Counted from the stretch's first letter, positions 37,517 through 46,811 are shown. The stretch: 64,000 bases of DNA from an uncultured SAR116 cluster alpha proteobacterium (GCA_902539895.1 CACBMD010000001.1:54459-118458); one strand, 5' to 3'. The notes: a model not told the origin generated them from the letters alone. Numbers and translations are program-made.

Positions 37517-37942
37517 ATGAAAAAAAGTATTGTAAAAAATTATATGGATTTATTTAGTAATCTTTCTCCTGATAATATTAATGAATTCGATAATCTAATA
37601 TCCAAAAATATAACTTTCGTTGATCCATTTAATAATATTAAAGGAATAAATGCTTTTAAAAACGTTTTTTATCATATGTTTGAAAATGTAAAAGAACCTA
37701 GGTTTTTTGTTCTTGACTATTCAATCAATAAACAAAGAGTACTTTTGAAATGGAAAATGACTTTCTTTGCATTTAAGTCTTTACAGACTATTGAAGGTAT
37801 GAGTGAATTGATGTTGAATGATGCAGGAAAAGTGGTTTCTCATACTGATTATTGGGATTCATTAAATGGTCTTTTCATTAAAATTCCATTTATTGGTTAT
37901 TTCTATAAAATAAGCTTATTTTTGTTTAAATCAAAATCTTAA
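37517..37942 (+). CDS. SnoaL-like (NTF2-fold) protein
   Basis: 141 residues, NTF2-fold, with IKGINAFKNVFYHMFENVKEPRF and WKMTFFAFKSLQTIEGMSEL followed by SHTDYWDSLNGLF. Such proteins appear next to cyclopropane fatty acid synthase-like, DUF1365 and FAD oxidoreductase genes in other proteobacteria, where their role is not established. It lies 9 bp after the SDR and its stop overlaps the convergent cfa stop by 4 bp. Confidence 0.75.
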   Translation: MKKSIVKNYMDLFSNLSPDNINEFDNLISKNITFVDPFNNIKGINAFKNVFYHMFENVKEPRFFVLDYSINKQRVLLKWKMTFFAFKSLQTIEGMSELMLNDAGKVVSHTDYWDSLNGLFIKIPFIGYFYKISLFLFKSKS

Positions 37943-39111
37943 TTAATGTTCAATTTTATTTGTTTTAAGTCAATATTTTTAGATAAAAAACCACCTTCAC
38001 AATAAGATAAATAATAATTCCACATTAATTTAAAAGTTTCGTCAAATCCAAGCTCTTCAATTTTTTTCCAATTTTTATTAAAACTTTCATTCCAAATATT
38101 TAATGTTTTTGCGTAATCATTTGAAAAACTATTTACGCTATCAATATTAAAGTTATTTTTAGTTACAACATTTGTAAGTATTTTAAAAGATGGTAACATT
38201 CCTCCAGGAAAAATATATTTTTGTATAAAGTCTGGGTTATTTTTATAAACTTCATATATTTTATCATCAATTGTAATTAATTGAAGTCCAACATATCCGT
38301 CAGGATTCAAAATACTTCTTATTTTACTAAAAAATTTGTTCCAATATTCTTTTCCTACAGCTTCAAACATTTCAATTGACAATATTTTATCAAATTCGCC
38401 GTCAATATTTCGATAATCGCAATATCTTATATCAATTTTGTTTTCTAGATTTGCGTTATTTATTCTTTTTTTTGCAAAATTATATTGCTCTTTTGAAATT
38501 GTAATTGCTGTTATTTTACAATCGTACTCTCTACCTAGAAATTCAGAAAAACCACCCCAACCACAACCAATTTCTAAAATGTTGTCACCATTTTTTACTG
38601 AAACTAGTTCTGCGAGTTTTTTATATTTATTTATTTGAGCAATCTCTAGATTATCAGTTGATTTTAAAAAAATCGCAGAAGAATAGGTCATAGATTTATC
38701 TAACCAATAACTATAAAATTTATTTCCTAAATCATAGTGATAAGAAATATTTTTCTTTGCTTGATCTTGACTGTTTTTATTTTTGGAATGTAAAAACTTA
38801 TTGAAAAAATATTTTACTATAGAAATTTTGAGTGTGTCTTCAGCTTCATCATTATTTAGGGCAAAATAATGCATTAAAGTTGTTAAGTTTGAGGATGTTA
38901 ATCTTTTGGCCATATATAATTCTGCAAATTTAACAGAACCACCATTTATAATTTCTTTAATAACCTTATCGTCAGCAATTTTTAAATTTGCAATAGGACC
39001 AGTTTTGCTTGCAGAAATCTTCTCAACTTTTCCGCTTGGCCATTCAATTTTAATAGTCCCATAAGGAAAATTTCTAATTCCACTTAAAAATAAATTATTC
39101 CAAAAATTCAT
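37939..39111 (-). CDS. cfa: Cyclopropane-fatty-acyl-phospholipid synthase family methyltransferase
   Basis: 390 residues. Seen: N-terminal lipid-binding region, then the methyltransferase domain: YHYDLGNKFYSYWLDKSMTYSSAIF, motif I as LEIGCGWGGFSEF, SKEQYNFAK, EMFEAVGKEYW and FPGGMLPS. CFA synthases use S-adenosylmethionine to add a methylene across a membrane lipid double bond. It closes a minus-strand run of FAD oxidoreductase, DUF1365 and this gene, a set also found with ChrR/RpoE-controlled light-stress genes in other alphaproteobacteria. Related genes make methylated or furan fatty acids rather than cyclopropane, so the product is not certain. Confidence 0.87.
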   Translation of the reverse strand: MNFWNNLFLSGIRNFPYGTIKIEWPSGKVEKISASKTGPIANLKIADDKVIKEIINGGSVKFAELYMAKRLTSSNLTTLMHYFALNNDEAEDTLKISIVKYFFNKFLHSKNKNSQDQAKKNISYHYDLGNKFYSYWLDKSMTYSSAIFLKSTDNLEIAQINKYKKLAELVSVKNGDNILEIGCGWGGFSEFLGREYDCKITAITISKEQYNFAKKRINNANLENKIDIRYCDYRNIDGEFDKILSIEMFEAVGKEYWNKFFSKIRSILNPDGYVGLQLITIDDKIYEVYKNNPDFIQKYIFPGGMLPSFKILTNVVTKNNFNIDSVNSFSNDYAKTLNIWNESFNKNWKKIEELGFDETFKLMWNYYLSYCEGGFLSKNIDLKQIKLNIN

Positions 39112-39137
39112 TAATTTTATAACCTATTTAAATTAAA

Positions 39138-39974
39138 TTAATCTTTTGACACTTCAATTCCGAATGAATGTTTAATTTTTTCACTAGGAGGGATTTTGTA
39201 GAGACTTACTCTTTTAAACCAGAGAATTAATGCTTGTAAATGAATATTTATCCAAATTTTACCTGGATACAAAGAACATTTTAAAAATGCCTTTAAAATA
39301 TTCAAATTATTAAATTTAATTTCTTGCAATTTCATAGTAGCTATAAATACTTTTTTATTTTGCAAGGTATATTCTACTGAGATCATAATTTGATCATGTA
39401 CGTAGTTTGCAAATAATTTATAACTTCCTTTTTTTGGATAAAATGGAGATACAAATAGATTCTTAGTTGTTTTTTGTGTAATTTTTTTTAGATTTATATT
39501 TCGTAAAACATAATGGTGCATATCTCCAAAAGTGTTTCTGACTTCAAAAATTGAATGCATTAGCAATCCTTTTTTATCATAACAAAAATAAACTGAAAGT
39601 GGGTTAAAGCCAAAACTTAAAACTTTTGGAAAAGTTAACAATTTTATATTATGAATTTCCTCATTATTTTTCGTTTTTTCGTTACACAAATTTTTAATAA
39701 ATTTATAAAGATCATTAGATGTAGAAAATTCACATTGGCTTCCATGTTTCGAGGGACTCCAAGTAAGTAGATTGAATTTTTTTAGAGAAAATAATGAAGG
39801 GTAATTGGGTGTTTTTTGTTGAGATTTATATTTTAAGTCAATTAATACTGCGTTTGTTTTATTTTTAAAGAAATGATTTTTGTTACCATTTCTTTGATGA
39901 GTTATATTTGCTTCAAAAAATTTTATATCACCTGTGATAGGTTCATTATGATCTCTAATTATTTTTCTATCCAT
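39138..39974 (-). CDS. DUF1365 family protein
   Basis: 278 residues. Seen: TGDIKFFEANITHQRNG at the N-terminus and the conserved KLLTFPKVLSFGFNPLSVYFCYD segment typical of DUF1365, then VRNTFGDMHHYVL and FYPKKGSYK with conserved His residues. The start overlaps the FAD oxidoreductase stop by 16 bp, so the two are translationally linked. DUF1365 genes are fixed neighbours of this FAD oxidoreductase and Cfa-type methyltransferase; their role is unknown but they are presumed to act on the same lipid product. Confidence 0.87.
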   Translation of the reverse strand: MDRKIIRDHNEPITGDIKFFEANITHQRNGNKNHFFKNKTNAVLIDLKYKSQQKTPNYPSLFSLKKFNLLTWSPSKHGSQCEFSTSNDLYKFIKNLCNEKTKNNEEIHNIKLLTFPKVLSFGFNPLSVYFCYDKKGLLMHSIFEVRNTFGDMHHYVLRNINLKKITQKTTKNLFVSPFYPKKGSYKLFANYVHDQIMISVEYTLQNKKVFIATMKLQEIKFNNLNILKAFLKCSLYPGKIWINIHLQALILWFKRVSLYKIPPSEKIKHSFGIEVSKD

Positions 39975-41218
39975 GGCACTCTTATGTCAAAATATTTTGA
40001 AATTTCTATAGCTGATGATATTCCATCTTCGTGGAAACCGTAACCTAACCAAGCACCTGCAAAGTAAATATTATCTTTTCCTTGAAATTTATCAATCAGC
40101 TTTTGAGCTTCATTTGTACTATTATTAAAAATAGGATGTTCATATACAATTTTTTTATGAATTAGAGATTTATTTGGCATTTTAAATGGGTTCAGGCTAA
40201 CAAATACATTTAATGAGGTGTTCAAATCTTGTAGTTTATTCATCCAATAAGTTGTTGAGGACTTTTCATTTTTATTAGATAGATAATTCCAGCTAGACCA
40301 GGTTTTGAGATTTCTTGGCATCATTGAAGGGTCTGAGTGTAAATACACTGTGTTTTTCTGATATCGAAATTTACTTAAAATTTCTGTAGTTTTTTTATCT
40401 AAATCTTTTATTAATCTCAATGTTTGATCAGGGTGAGTGGCCATTATTACTTTATCAAAAGTTTCATAACTATGATTATATTCAATTTTAATTTTATTTC
40501 TCTTTGAAATTATAGAAGAAATTGTTGTATTAAGTAAAAGTTTATTTTTTTTATTTTGTTCAAGTGTTTTGATTACTTTTTTTACATATTGTATAGAACC
40601 TCCTTTAACTGTTCTCCATTTAGGTCTAATAAAAAAATTAATCAGCTGATGATTCTTAAAAAAAGTAAGTAAATTTTTTGCTGGAAATGATAATATTTCT
40701 TTTTCTGGACAAGACCAAATTGCAGATGACATTGGTATTAAATGATCATTTGCAAATTCATCGCTAAAGTTACATCTATTTAAGTAGTCTTTTAAATTTT
40801 CATTTTCTTTAACATTAAAAGCATATTTATAACCAAAGATAAAAAATCTAATAATATCTCTTAACATTTTATAAAATTTTAAATTAAAATAATTCTTTTT
40901 TTGTGCAAACATTCCTTTAAGGGAACCTGAATATTCTAGTTCCCCATCTCTTGCAGAAACTGCAAACGACATATCTGATTTAATAGTTTCAACATTAAGA
41001 TGTTTTAAAAAACCAACTAAGTTTGGATAATTCATTTTATTAAATACTATAAACCCCGTATCAACATCAATAGTTGTATTTTCGTGGTTAATTTGAACAG
41101 TATTGGCATGCCCACCATATCTTTTATCTATTTCGAATATTGTTATTTGGTGTTTTTGAGACAACATCAAAGCAGCTGATAGTCCTGATATTCCAGAACC
41201 AATAATGGCAATTTTCAT
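39959..41218 (-). CDS. FAD-dependent amine oxidase-like oxidoreductase (COG2907 type)
   Basis: 419 residues. Seen: dinucleotide loop IGSGISGLSAAL at 6-17, EIDKRYGGHANTV (the GGH pattern of this subgroup), VDTGFIVFNKMNYPN, CPEKEILSFPA and a C-terminal YFAGAWLGYGFHEDGISSA FAD segment. The family resembles phytoene desaturases and protoporphyrinogen oxidases. First gene of the minus-strand oxidoreductase-DUF1365-Cfa operon. A role in desaturating or oxidising a methylated fatty acid is inferred from such operons. Confidence 0.87.
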   Translation of the reverse strand: MKIAIIGSGISGLSAALMLSQKHQITIFEIDKRYGGHANTVQINHENTTIDVDTGFIVFNKMNYPNLVGFLKHLNVETIKSDMSFAVSARDGELEYSGSLKGMFAQKKNYFNLKFYKMLRDIIRFFIFGYKYAFNVKENENLKDYLNRCNFSDEFANDHLIPMSSAIWSCPEKEILSFPAKNLLTFFKNHQLINFFIRPKWRTVKGGSIQYVKKVIKTLEQNKKNKLLLNTTISSIISKRNKIKIEYNHSYETFDKVIMATHPDQTLRLIKDLDKKTTEILSKFRYQKNTVYLHSDPSMMPRNLKTWSSWNYLSNKNEKSSTTYWMNKLQDLNTSLNVFVSLNPFKMPNKSLIHKKIVYEHPIFNNSTNEAQKLIDKFQGKDNIYFAGAWLGYGFHEDGISSAIEISKYFDIRVPWIEK

Positions 41219-41235
41219 TTATTCAGGACTCTATT

Positions 41236-41418
41236 CTAATTTTGTTTTAATTTCTTTAATCCAGTTCTAGGAGTGCATTTATCTGAAAACATCTGTTCAA
41301 ACATTGATTCTTTACAATTTAAATGATCAGGCATTTTCATACCTGATTGTTCTCTATAAATTGATGCAATTACTAATACTGATATCAATACTGCTAATAT
41401 CCACATGTTTCTAGACAT
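41236..41418 (-). CDS. Small membrane protein, 60 aa
   Basis: One N-terminal hydrophobic helix at about 5-20 (MWILAVLISVLVIASIY) followed by a short soluble tail with two cysteines (NCKES and DKCTPR). It lies 17 bp from the next gene on each side, in line with the minus-strand run, and AAGGAAAA lies before its ATG. I do not recognise a family. The two Cys might form a disulfide if the tail faces the periplasm. Confidence 0.65.
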   Translation of the reverse strand: MSRNMWILAVLISVLVIASIYREQSGMKMPDHLNCKESMFEQMFSDKCTPRTGLKKLKQN

Positions 41419-41435
41419 TTTTTTTCCTTATTTAA

Positions 41436-41861
41436 TCACCAATTATAGATATGATTTGGTAAGTTTTTTATTTTAACTTTAAGTTCATTTGTTACTCTAT
41501 TTTTTACACTATTACCACTTTTCACAATTTCTTCATTATTCCCACATACTAGTGGATGCCATTTAGGTAATTGACCACCTTGGTCAATGATTTTATAAGC
41601 GCATGTTTCTGGCATCCATTTAAGATTTTTTAGGTTTTTAGGAGATAAAATTTTGCAGTCTGGAACAAAAGTCTTTCTATTAACATAATCTTTACAAAGA
41701 GCAGTCTTTTCGCACAAAAGCTTGCAAGATACATTTGTATAATAAATTTCTTGTGTGTCATAATCTTCTAATTTGACTACACAACATTTACCACATCTAT
41801 CACATAATGACTCCCATTCATTAAGGTTCATATCTTTTAATGACTTAGTTTTCCAAAACAT
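41436..41861 (-). CDS. UPF0260/YcgN family cysteine-cluster protein
   Basis: 141 residues. Seen: LCDRCGKCCVVKLED at the N-terminus, NVSCKLLCEKTALCKDY, VPDCKIL, WMPETCAYKI and PLVCGNNEE. This set of cysteines is the UPF0260 signature and may bind zinc or an iron-sulfur cluster. Function is not established. It belongs to the conserved proteobacterial housekeeping set of unknown role. The gene is divergent from mnmC. Confidence 0.9.
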   Translation of the reverse strand: MFWKTKSLKDMNLNEWESLCDRCGKCCVVKLEDYDTQEIYYTNVSCKLLCEKTALCKDYVNRKTFVPDCKILSPKNLKNLKWMPETCAYKIIDQGGQLPKWHPLVCGNNEEIVKSGNSVKNRVTNELKVKIKNLPNHIYNW

Positions 41862-41934
41862 TATGAAAATCTCAATAAAATCTAGTTTTAATTAATAATT
41901 TTAGTAAATTTCTATAAAATGTTAAAGATATAAA

Positions 41935-43743
41935 ATGAAAAATAATTTAAAAAAATCAGAAATCTTAATATCTCCTGTATTGGGAATTTATTCAAACTTA
42001 TATAAAGATATTTATTTTGATAAATATCACGGAATAAAAGAAACTCAGCACAATTTTCTAAAAGCTAATAACTTAGCTTCTCGTTTTAAAAAATCTAACA
42101 AATTTGTCATTTCAGAGCTTGGCTTTGGCACAGGTTTGAGTTTTCTACTGACTTTGAAACTTTGGAAAAAAACTAAAAAACCAAATGCCAAATTAATTTT
42201 CATTAGTTTTGAGAGTGCTCCATTAACAAAACTTGAGTTAATAAAAGTATATAAGCATGTAAAGGGTTTAAAAACACTTTCTAGTCAATTAATTAAAAAA
42301 TTACCTAGCATATATCAATCTACACATAGAATAATTTTTGAAGCAGATAATGTTGAATTAATTTTAATTTATAACGATTTCAACAGTTTAATTAATTTTA
42401 AATTTAGTGTAGATGCTTGGTTTTTAGATGGTTTCGCTCCCCAAAAAAATATCTCTGCTTGGAATTCAAAACTCCTTGAACAAATTTATTTTAATACTAA
42501 TTTTCAAGGAACATTTAGTACATTCACAGCTGCAGGGCATGTTAGAAGAGGATTGTCTAATTCTGGATTTTCGGTATCAAAAGTAGTTGGTTTTGGTAAC
42601 AAAAAAGAAAGTTTAATAGGAATTAAAAAAACTTTATCAAGTGAAATTAATAAAGCGTCAAGTTTTAACAATCACATTGGACCTGTAGCTATAATAGGAT
42701 CTGGTATTTCAGGGGCTTCTCTTGCTTATTCATTAAGAAAAAGAAATATAGAATGTTTTGTAGTAGATAAATCTTCTAAATATGCAGGTGGAGCAAGTGG
42801 TAATAAGTTAGCACTACAAATGCCAAAATTAACATTGGATAATTCCCCATATGGATCACTTTCTTTGGAGGCTTTCACTTATTCAAGAAATCTTGCCCAA
42901 GACCTAAATTCAATTCCTTACTCTGATGGGCTTATTGTATTACCCACAAGGGAAAGAGATTTGACTAAATATTCAAAACTTTTACAAAATAATTGGCCAC
43001 TAGATTTGATTTCCAATAAAGCAGAAAATGCTAAGTTTCTTGAAAATATAAATTATGTATATATGAAATCATCAGGAATATTGAATAATAAAAAATTTAT
43101 AAAGAATTTAATTAAAGATGTTAAATTTGTGGCAAATTTTGATGTAAAAAAAGTTATCAATACTAAAGACCAACTTAAATTATTAATTGATGATAAAGGT
43201 AATAGTTTAAAAGCTAAAACTGTAATTTGGGCAAATGGTTATGAAATGAAAAATCTAAGTAATAATATCCCCATCAATTCAATTTCTGGACAAGTAACTT
43301 ATTTAAAAGAAAATAAAGCATATAAAAATTTAAAATTAAATTTTAGTTATGGTCATCATTTTTCACAAGTTTTTGAGGGTTATTATCAAATAGGATCTTC
43401 ATTCAATAGAAATGAAGATAAAAATTACAAAGAAATAGATCAAATTAATAATTTAAACTCTATTCCAGAATTTTTAAAAAAAATAACTAAAGACTTTAAG
43501 AATGAAACTAAATATAGAGTAAGTGTAAGGGCAAGCACAAAAGATAGAATGCCATTTTTCTGTAGTTTGGAAACTTTAACAAACAAAAATACGAAAAACG
43601 AATACTTATTAGGAGGTATGGGTTCTTGGGGGTTTGTTTATGCTCCTTTATATGCTGAATTTTTAATCAAAACTATTTTGAATGAACCTCTTGTAATTGG
43701 TTCTAATATAGAGCGTTTATTAGGAGTTAATAGACTTTTATAA
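41935..43743 (+). CDS. mnmC: Bifunctional tRNA (mnm5s2U34) biosynthesis protein MnmC
   Basis: 602 residues. The N-terminal methyltransferase part (1 to about 235) shows ISELGFGTGLSFLLTLKLW and AWFLDGFAPQKNISAW. The C-terminal FAD oxidoreductase begins near 249 with AIIGSGISGASLAYSLRKR and continues with GGASGNKLALQMPKL and LLGGMGSWGFVYAP. MnmC turns cmnm5s2U into nm5s2U and then mnm5s2U at the tRNA wobble position. Both domains are complete, so it can do both steps. Confidence 0.93.
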   Translation: MKNNLKKSEILISPVLGIYSNLYKDIYFDKYHGIKETQHNFLKANNLASRFKKSNKFVISELGFGTGLSFLLTLKLWKKTKKPNAKLIFISFESAPLTKLELIKVYKHVKGLKTLSSQLIKKLPSIYQSTHRIIFEADNVELILIYNDFNSLINFKFSVDAWFLDGFAPQKNISAWNSKLLEQIYFNTNFQGTFSTFTAAGHVRRGLSNSGFSVSKVVGFGNKKESLIGIKKTLSSEINKASSFNNHIGPVAIIGSGISGASLAYSLRKRNIECFVVDKSSKYAGGASGNKLALQMPKLTLDNSPYGSLSLEAFTYSRNLAQDLNSIPYSDGLIVLPTRERDLTKYSKLLQNNWPLDLISNKAENAKFLENINYVYMKSSGILNNKKFIKNLIKDVKFVANFDVKKVINTKDQLKLLIDDKGNSLKAKTVIWANGYEMKNLSNNIPINSISGQVTYLKENKAYKNLKLNFSYGHHFSQVFEGYYQIGSSFNRNEDKNYKEIDQINNLNSIPEFLKKITKDFKNETKYRVSVRASTKDRMPFFCSLETLTNKNTKNEYLLGGMGSWGFVYAPLYAEFLIKTILNEPLVIGSNIERLLGVNRLL

Positions 43744-43744
43744 T

Positions 43745-44572
43745 TTATTCAGCCGCCTCTCTTTGAGAGTATCCAAAATTATTAAAAATTTCTGAAAATA
43801 TTTTTTGTAGATTATCAATATTATGTATTTTAAGATTTTTTTCGTCCATATATAATGATCTATTAATTTCTATTTGAATTGTTTCAATGCCAACTAATGG
43901 ATTGCCATAATGCCTAGTTATATAACCACCCGCGTATGGGTTGTTGACTTCAACCTTAAGACCAAATTTCTCAAAACGGTTTTTAATATTATAAATTAGA
44001 TTTTCAGATGAGCTTTTACCAAAATTATTTCCTAAAACAATATCAGGTTTAATTTTAAAATGCTTTAAAGCTCTAGAGGGCATAGTATGAAGATCAAAAT
44101 GATAACAAAAACCAAATTTTTTTAATAAAAACTCTAATTGCTTTGATAAAGATTTATGAAAGGGATCATAATATTTTTCTAGCATTTTTTTTGAATATGA
44201 GATTGATAACTTTTTTTTAAAAATTGATTTATTAGAAATAATTTTAGGGAAAACACCTAAACCATATGAAAGCATTTTTTTTTCGTCTGGTTGGCCAATT
44301 ATAGCAATTCCATTAAACATATCATTATCTATTGATTTTCTAGATCTATTTAAATCCACTACAGCTCTGGAACATTTTGCAATTAAAAAATCTACATTTT
44401 CTTTTTTTATTAATTTTAAAATTTTATCAGATTGATAATCTTCAATCTTTCTTATTTTATCTAAGTCTAATGTTATATATTTTTTAAAAACTTCTGGGTA
44501 AAAACTTCCTGCATGTGGCACAGTTATAAAAACTGGATTTTTGGGGTCGTTTCTAATATTATAAATTATCAT
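43745..44572 (-). CDS. N-formylglutamate amidohydrolase family protein
   Basis: 275 residues. Seen: VFITVPHAGSFYPE at the N-terminus, a conserved DRSR-like VVDLNRSRKSID, FCYHFDLHTMPSRAL and NPYAGGYITRHYGNP with IQIEINRSLYMDE; the His and Glu residues in these bind zinc in this family. The reference reaction is hydrolysis of N-formylglutamate in histidine breakdown, but many members in organisms without Hut genes act on other N-acyl amino acids. The short spacing puts its stop 1 bp from the mnmC stop in convergent orientation. Confidence 0.85.
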   Translation of the reverse strand: MIIYNIRNDPKNPVFITVPHAGSFYPEVFKKYITLDLDKIRKIEDYQSDKILKLIKKENVDFLIAKCSRAVVDLNRSRKSIDNDMFNGIAIIGQPDEKKMLSYGLGVFPKIISNKSIFKKKLSISYSKKMLEKYYDPFHKSLSKQLEFLLKKFGFCYHFDLHTMPSRALKHFKIKPDIVLGNNFGKSSSENLIYNIKNRFEKFGLKVEVNNPYAGGYITRHYGNPLVGIETIQIEINRSLYMDEKNLKIHNIDNLQKIFSEIFNNFGYSQREAAE

Positions 44573-44661
44573 ATAATTTCTATAGTTTATTTCGTTTATT
44601 AGTTCAAATTCAAAATTGTACTAAGTTATGTGTATTTAAAATTTTAGTTGAAAGATTTTCT

Positions 44662-45879
44662 ATGAGATATTTTGATATTCAATCACCAGCACTTGATGCA
44701 ACTAGACTTATGTTTAAAGAATTAGAAAGTGATAAGAGAGCTTCTAAAATTGACTTGGGAATAGGTATATACAGAGATGAAAAAGGTGAGGCGCCTGTCT
44801 TTAAAGCAGTAAAAAAAGCTGAAACCTTATTATTACAAAATGAAGTTTCTAAATCATATAAAACACCTGCTGGAAACTCTGAATACTGTAAAAATATTTT
44901 AAAATTAGTTTTAGGAAAAGATATTCTTAATGAAAGAAACAACAAAATTGGCGCAATACAAATCCCTGGAGCAGGCTCTGGTTTGAGAATTGCTGGCGAA
45001 CTTATAAAAAATAAATTAAAAAATAAACTAATTTCTATCCCCAATCCGACATGGGGACAACAAACTTTTATGTTTCAAAAATCTGGTCTAAATATCACAA
45101 AACACAGTTATTATGACAATACAAACAATTTCTTAAATTTTGAAGAAATGATTTTAGATATTAAGAAATTAAAGTCGGGTGATGCATTATTATTACATGG
45201 ATGTTGTCATAATCCAACTGGGGCTGATTTTAATATTGATCAATGGGAAGAAGTTGCCAAAATATGTAAAAAAAATGGAATTGTTCCATTTATAGATTTG
45301 GTTTACCAGGGTTTGGGTAAAGGTATTGATGAAGACGTATTAGGTATCAGAAAATTAGTTAAAATTGTACCTGAAGTAATTATAACTATTTCATCCAGTA
45401 AAACTTTTGGTGTTTACAGAGACCGTTGTGGTTTGATAGCAGTTATTACTGATTCTAATCAGGTAAAAAGTGACTCTTTAAAAACAATGTTAAGTGAAAT
45501 TGCTCGTGAACTTTATTTTCATCCACCAGACCATGCTGCTGAAATAATAAATATTTTACTTGATGATAATATTTTAAAAAATGAATGGCTTATAGAAATT
45601 AGTAGAATGCAGAAAAGAATAGTCTCTCTAAGAGAAAAGTTTTCAAGAAGTTTACAAAACAAATTTCAAACAGATTATTTTAGCTTTTTAAATGTTCAAA
45701 ATGGTATGTTTTCACTTTTACCTATTTCTGAAGAAGGAATAATGACATTAAGAAAAGAAAATGGAATATACTTAATGCCTGATGGGCGAATAAATATAGC
45801 TTCTTTGCCAGAAAGTAAAATAGATTTAATAGCATCTAAAATTTGTACGTTAAAAGAATTTAAAAATAGGAAGAGTTAA
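44662..45879 (+). CDS. Aromatic amino acid/aspartate aminotransferase (class I)
   Basis: 405 residues, PLP enzyme of the AspC/TyrB group. Seen: SKIDLGIGIYRDEKGEAPVF, GCCHNPTGADF, DLVYQGLG and the PLP lysine segment SSSKTFGVYRDRCG, then PDGRINIASLPES. Matches the TyrB-like branch for aromatic amino acids and aspartate. GAAAGA is upstream of the ATG. The thioesterase gene starts 1 bp after its stop. Confidence 0.9.
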   Translation: MRYFDIQSPALDATRLMFKELESDKRASKIDLGIGIYRDEKGEAPVFKAVKKAETLLLQNEVSKSYKTPAGNSEYCKNILKLVLGKDILNERNNKIGAIQIPGAGSGLRIAGELIKNKLKNKLISIPNPTWGQQTFMFQKSGLNITKHSYYDNTNNFLNFEEMILDIKKLKSGDALLLHGCCHNPTGADFNIDQWEEVAKICKKNGIVPFIDLVYQGLGKGIDEDVLGIRKLVKIVPEVIITISSSKTFGVYRDRCGLIAVITDSNQVKSDSLKTMLSEIARELYFHPPDHAAEIINILLDDNILKNEWLIEISRMQKRIVSLREKFSRSLQNKFQTDYFSFLNVQNGMFSLLPISEEGIMTLRKENGIYLMPDGRINIASLPESKIDLIASKICTLKEFKNRKS

Positions 45880-45880
45880 T

Positions 45881-46324
45881 TTGCGACAAAATCCTACAAA
45901 TCGAAGTGATTATAATTATTTTTCTAGAATGGGCACAAGGTGGAATGACAATGATATTTATGGGCACTTAAATAACGTAATTTATTATGAGTTGTTTGAT
46001 ACTGCAGTTAACAAATGGTTAATAGAGAACAATTTAATAGATATTAAAAATGGGAATAATATTGGTCTTATAGTTCAATCAGGATGTAATTACTTTTCTT
46101 CGTTTGAATATCCAGAGGATGTCGATGCTGGAATTAGAGTAACAAATATTGGAAATAGTTCCGTCAGATATGAGGTGGGTTTATTTAAACTAAATGATGA
46201 TTTGGCATCTGCAGATGGATTTTTCATTCATGTGTATGTTGATAGAGTTAACAATAAACCAACAACTTTAGATTATGAATTTAAGAAAAAATTAGATACA
46301 ATTTACGTTGACCTAAATAATTAA
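45881..46324 (+). CDS. Acyl-CoA thioesterase, 4HBT hot-dog family
   Basis: 147 residues from TTG 45881, supported by AGGAAGAG ending 5 bases upstream. Seen: TRWNDNDIYGHLNNVIYYELFDTAVNKWL, where the Asp-x-x-Gly-His-Leu-Asn-Asn motif holds the catalytic Asp of 4-hydroxybenzoyl-CoA thioesterases. Members hydrolyse acyl-CoA in the cytoplasm. It follows the aminotransferase by 1 bp, so the two form an operon. Its stop overlaps the convergent cyclophilin-like gene by 4 bp. Confidence 0.88.
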   Translation: MRQNPTNRSDYNYFSRMGTRWNDNDIYGHLNNVIYYELFDTAVNKWLIENNLIDIKNGNNIGLIVQSGCNYFSSFEYPEDVDAGIRVTNIGNSSVRYEVGLFKLNDDLASADGFFIHVYVDRVNNKPTTLDYEFKKKLDTIYVDLNN

Positions 46325-46692
46325 AGTTTTTCTATTTTAACAATCTCGTTTTCTTTAATTTTTTCAATATAACTTTTTTCGAAATTACTGTCTGCCCAAA
46401 TATTACAAGGTGAAATTAATCTAATTTCATTTTCTTTTGAAACTGGAGTTTTACCATAACCAATGGCAATAGCAGACCCTCCATTCCAGAAAGCTATTTC
46501 ACCAAACTCAACTACTGCCCTAGCATTATCCTCTACATCAACATCAACAGGGGTCTCAAAATAAATCTCTTCTCCCCATTTTTTCACTGTTGAAGTAAAA
46601 GGTAATGCGCCATAAATCATATTTGCTGTTGGTGTGTCTCGTAAGTTTAAAACTAAGTTTTTATCTTTGAATTTTAGAACAATTTTTTTCAT
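46321..46692 (-). CDS. Cyclophilin-like fold protein (TM1367/DUF3830-like)
   Basis: 123 residues from ATG 46692, which begins the conserved core; 16 extra upstream codons have no family support. Seen: RDTPTANMIYGALPF, VDVDVEDNARAVVEFGEIAFWNGGSAIAIGYGKTPVS, matching small cyclophilin-like beta-barrel proteins of unknown function that lack the isomerase catalytic Arg of true cyclophilins. It ends beside the tRNA-Val locus where the mobile element begins. Confidence 0.8.
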   Translation of the reverse strand: MKKIVLKFKDKNLVLNLRDTPTANMIYGALPFTSTVKKWGEEIYFETPVDVDVEDNARAVVEFGEIAFWNGGSAIAIGYGKTPVSKENEIRLISPCNIWADSNFEKSYIEKIKENEIVKIEKL

Positions 46693-46754
46693 AAATAATT
46701 TACTTTTTTTAATTGTTAATATAATTAAATTATAACACAATTTATTTAATTATA

Positions 46755-46811
46755 AAATGGGACTATAGCTCAGCGGGAGAGCACTTCGTTGACATCGAAG
46801 GGGTCACTGGT
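46755..46811 (+). repeat. Left attachment repeat (attL), 57-bp direct repeat
   Basis: 57 bases here are identical to 58742-58798 in the same orientation. They cover AAAT plus the first 53 nt of tRNA-Val. Beyond base 46811 the two loci differ completely, so the crossover was inside this block. Together with the adjacent integrase gene this marks the left boundary of an integrated element. Confidence 0.93.
46759..46811 (+). pseudogene. Truncated tRNA-Val (GAC) fragment
   Basis: The first 53 nt of tRNA-Val (acceptor 5' strand, D-arm, anticodon arm with GAC, variable loop and 5' strand of the T-stem) are intact, but the 3' half of the T-arm, acceptor 3' strand and CCA are replaced by unrelated sequence. 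It cannot form a tRNA. It sits where the host gene's own promoter should be, so a 5' tRNA fragment may still be transcribed. Confidence 0.93.
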
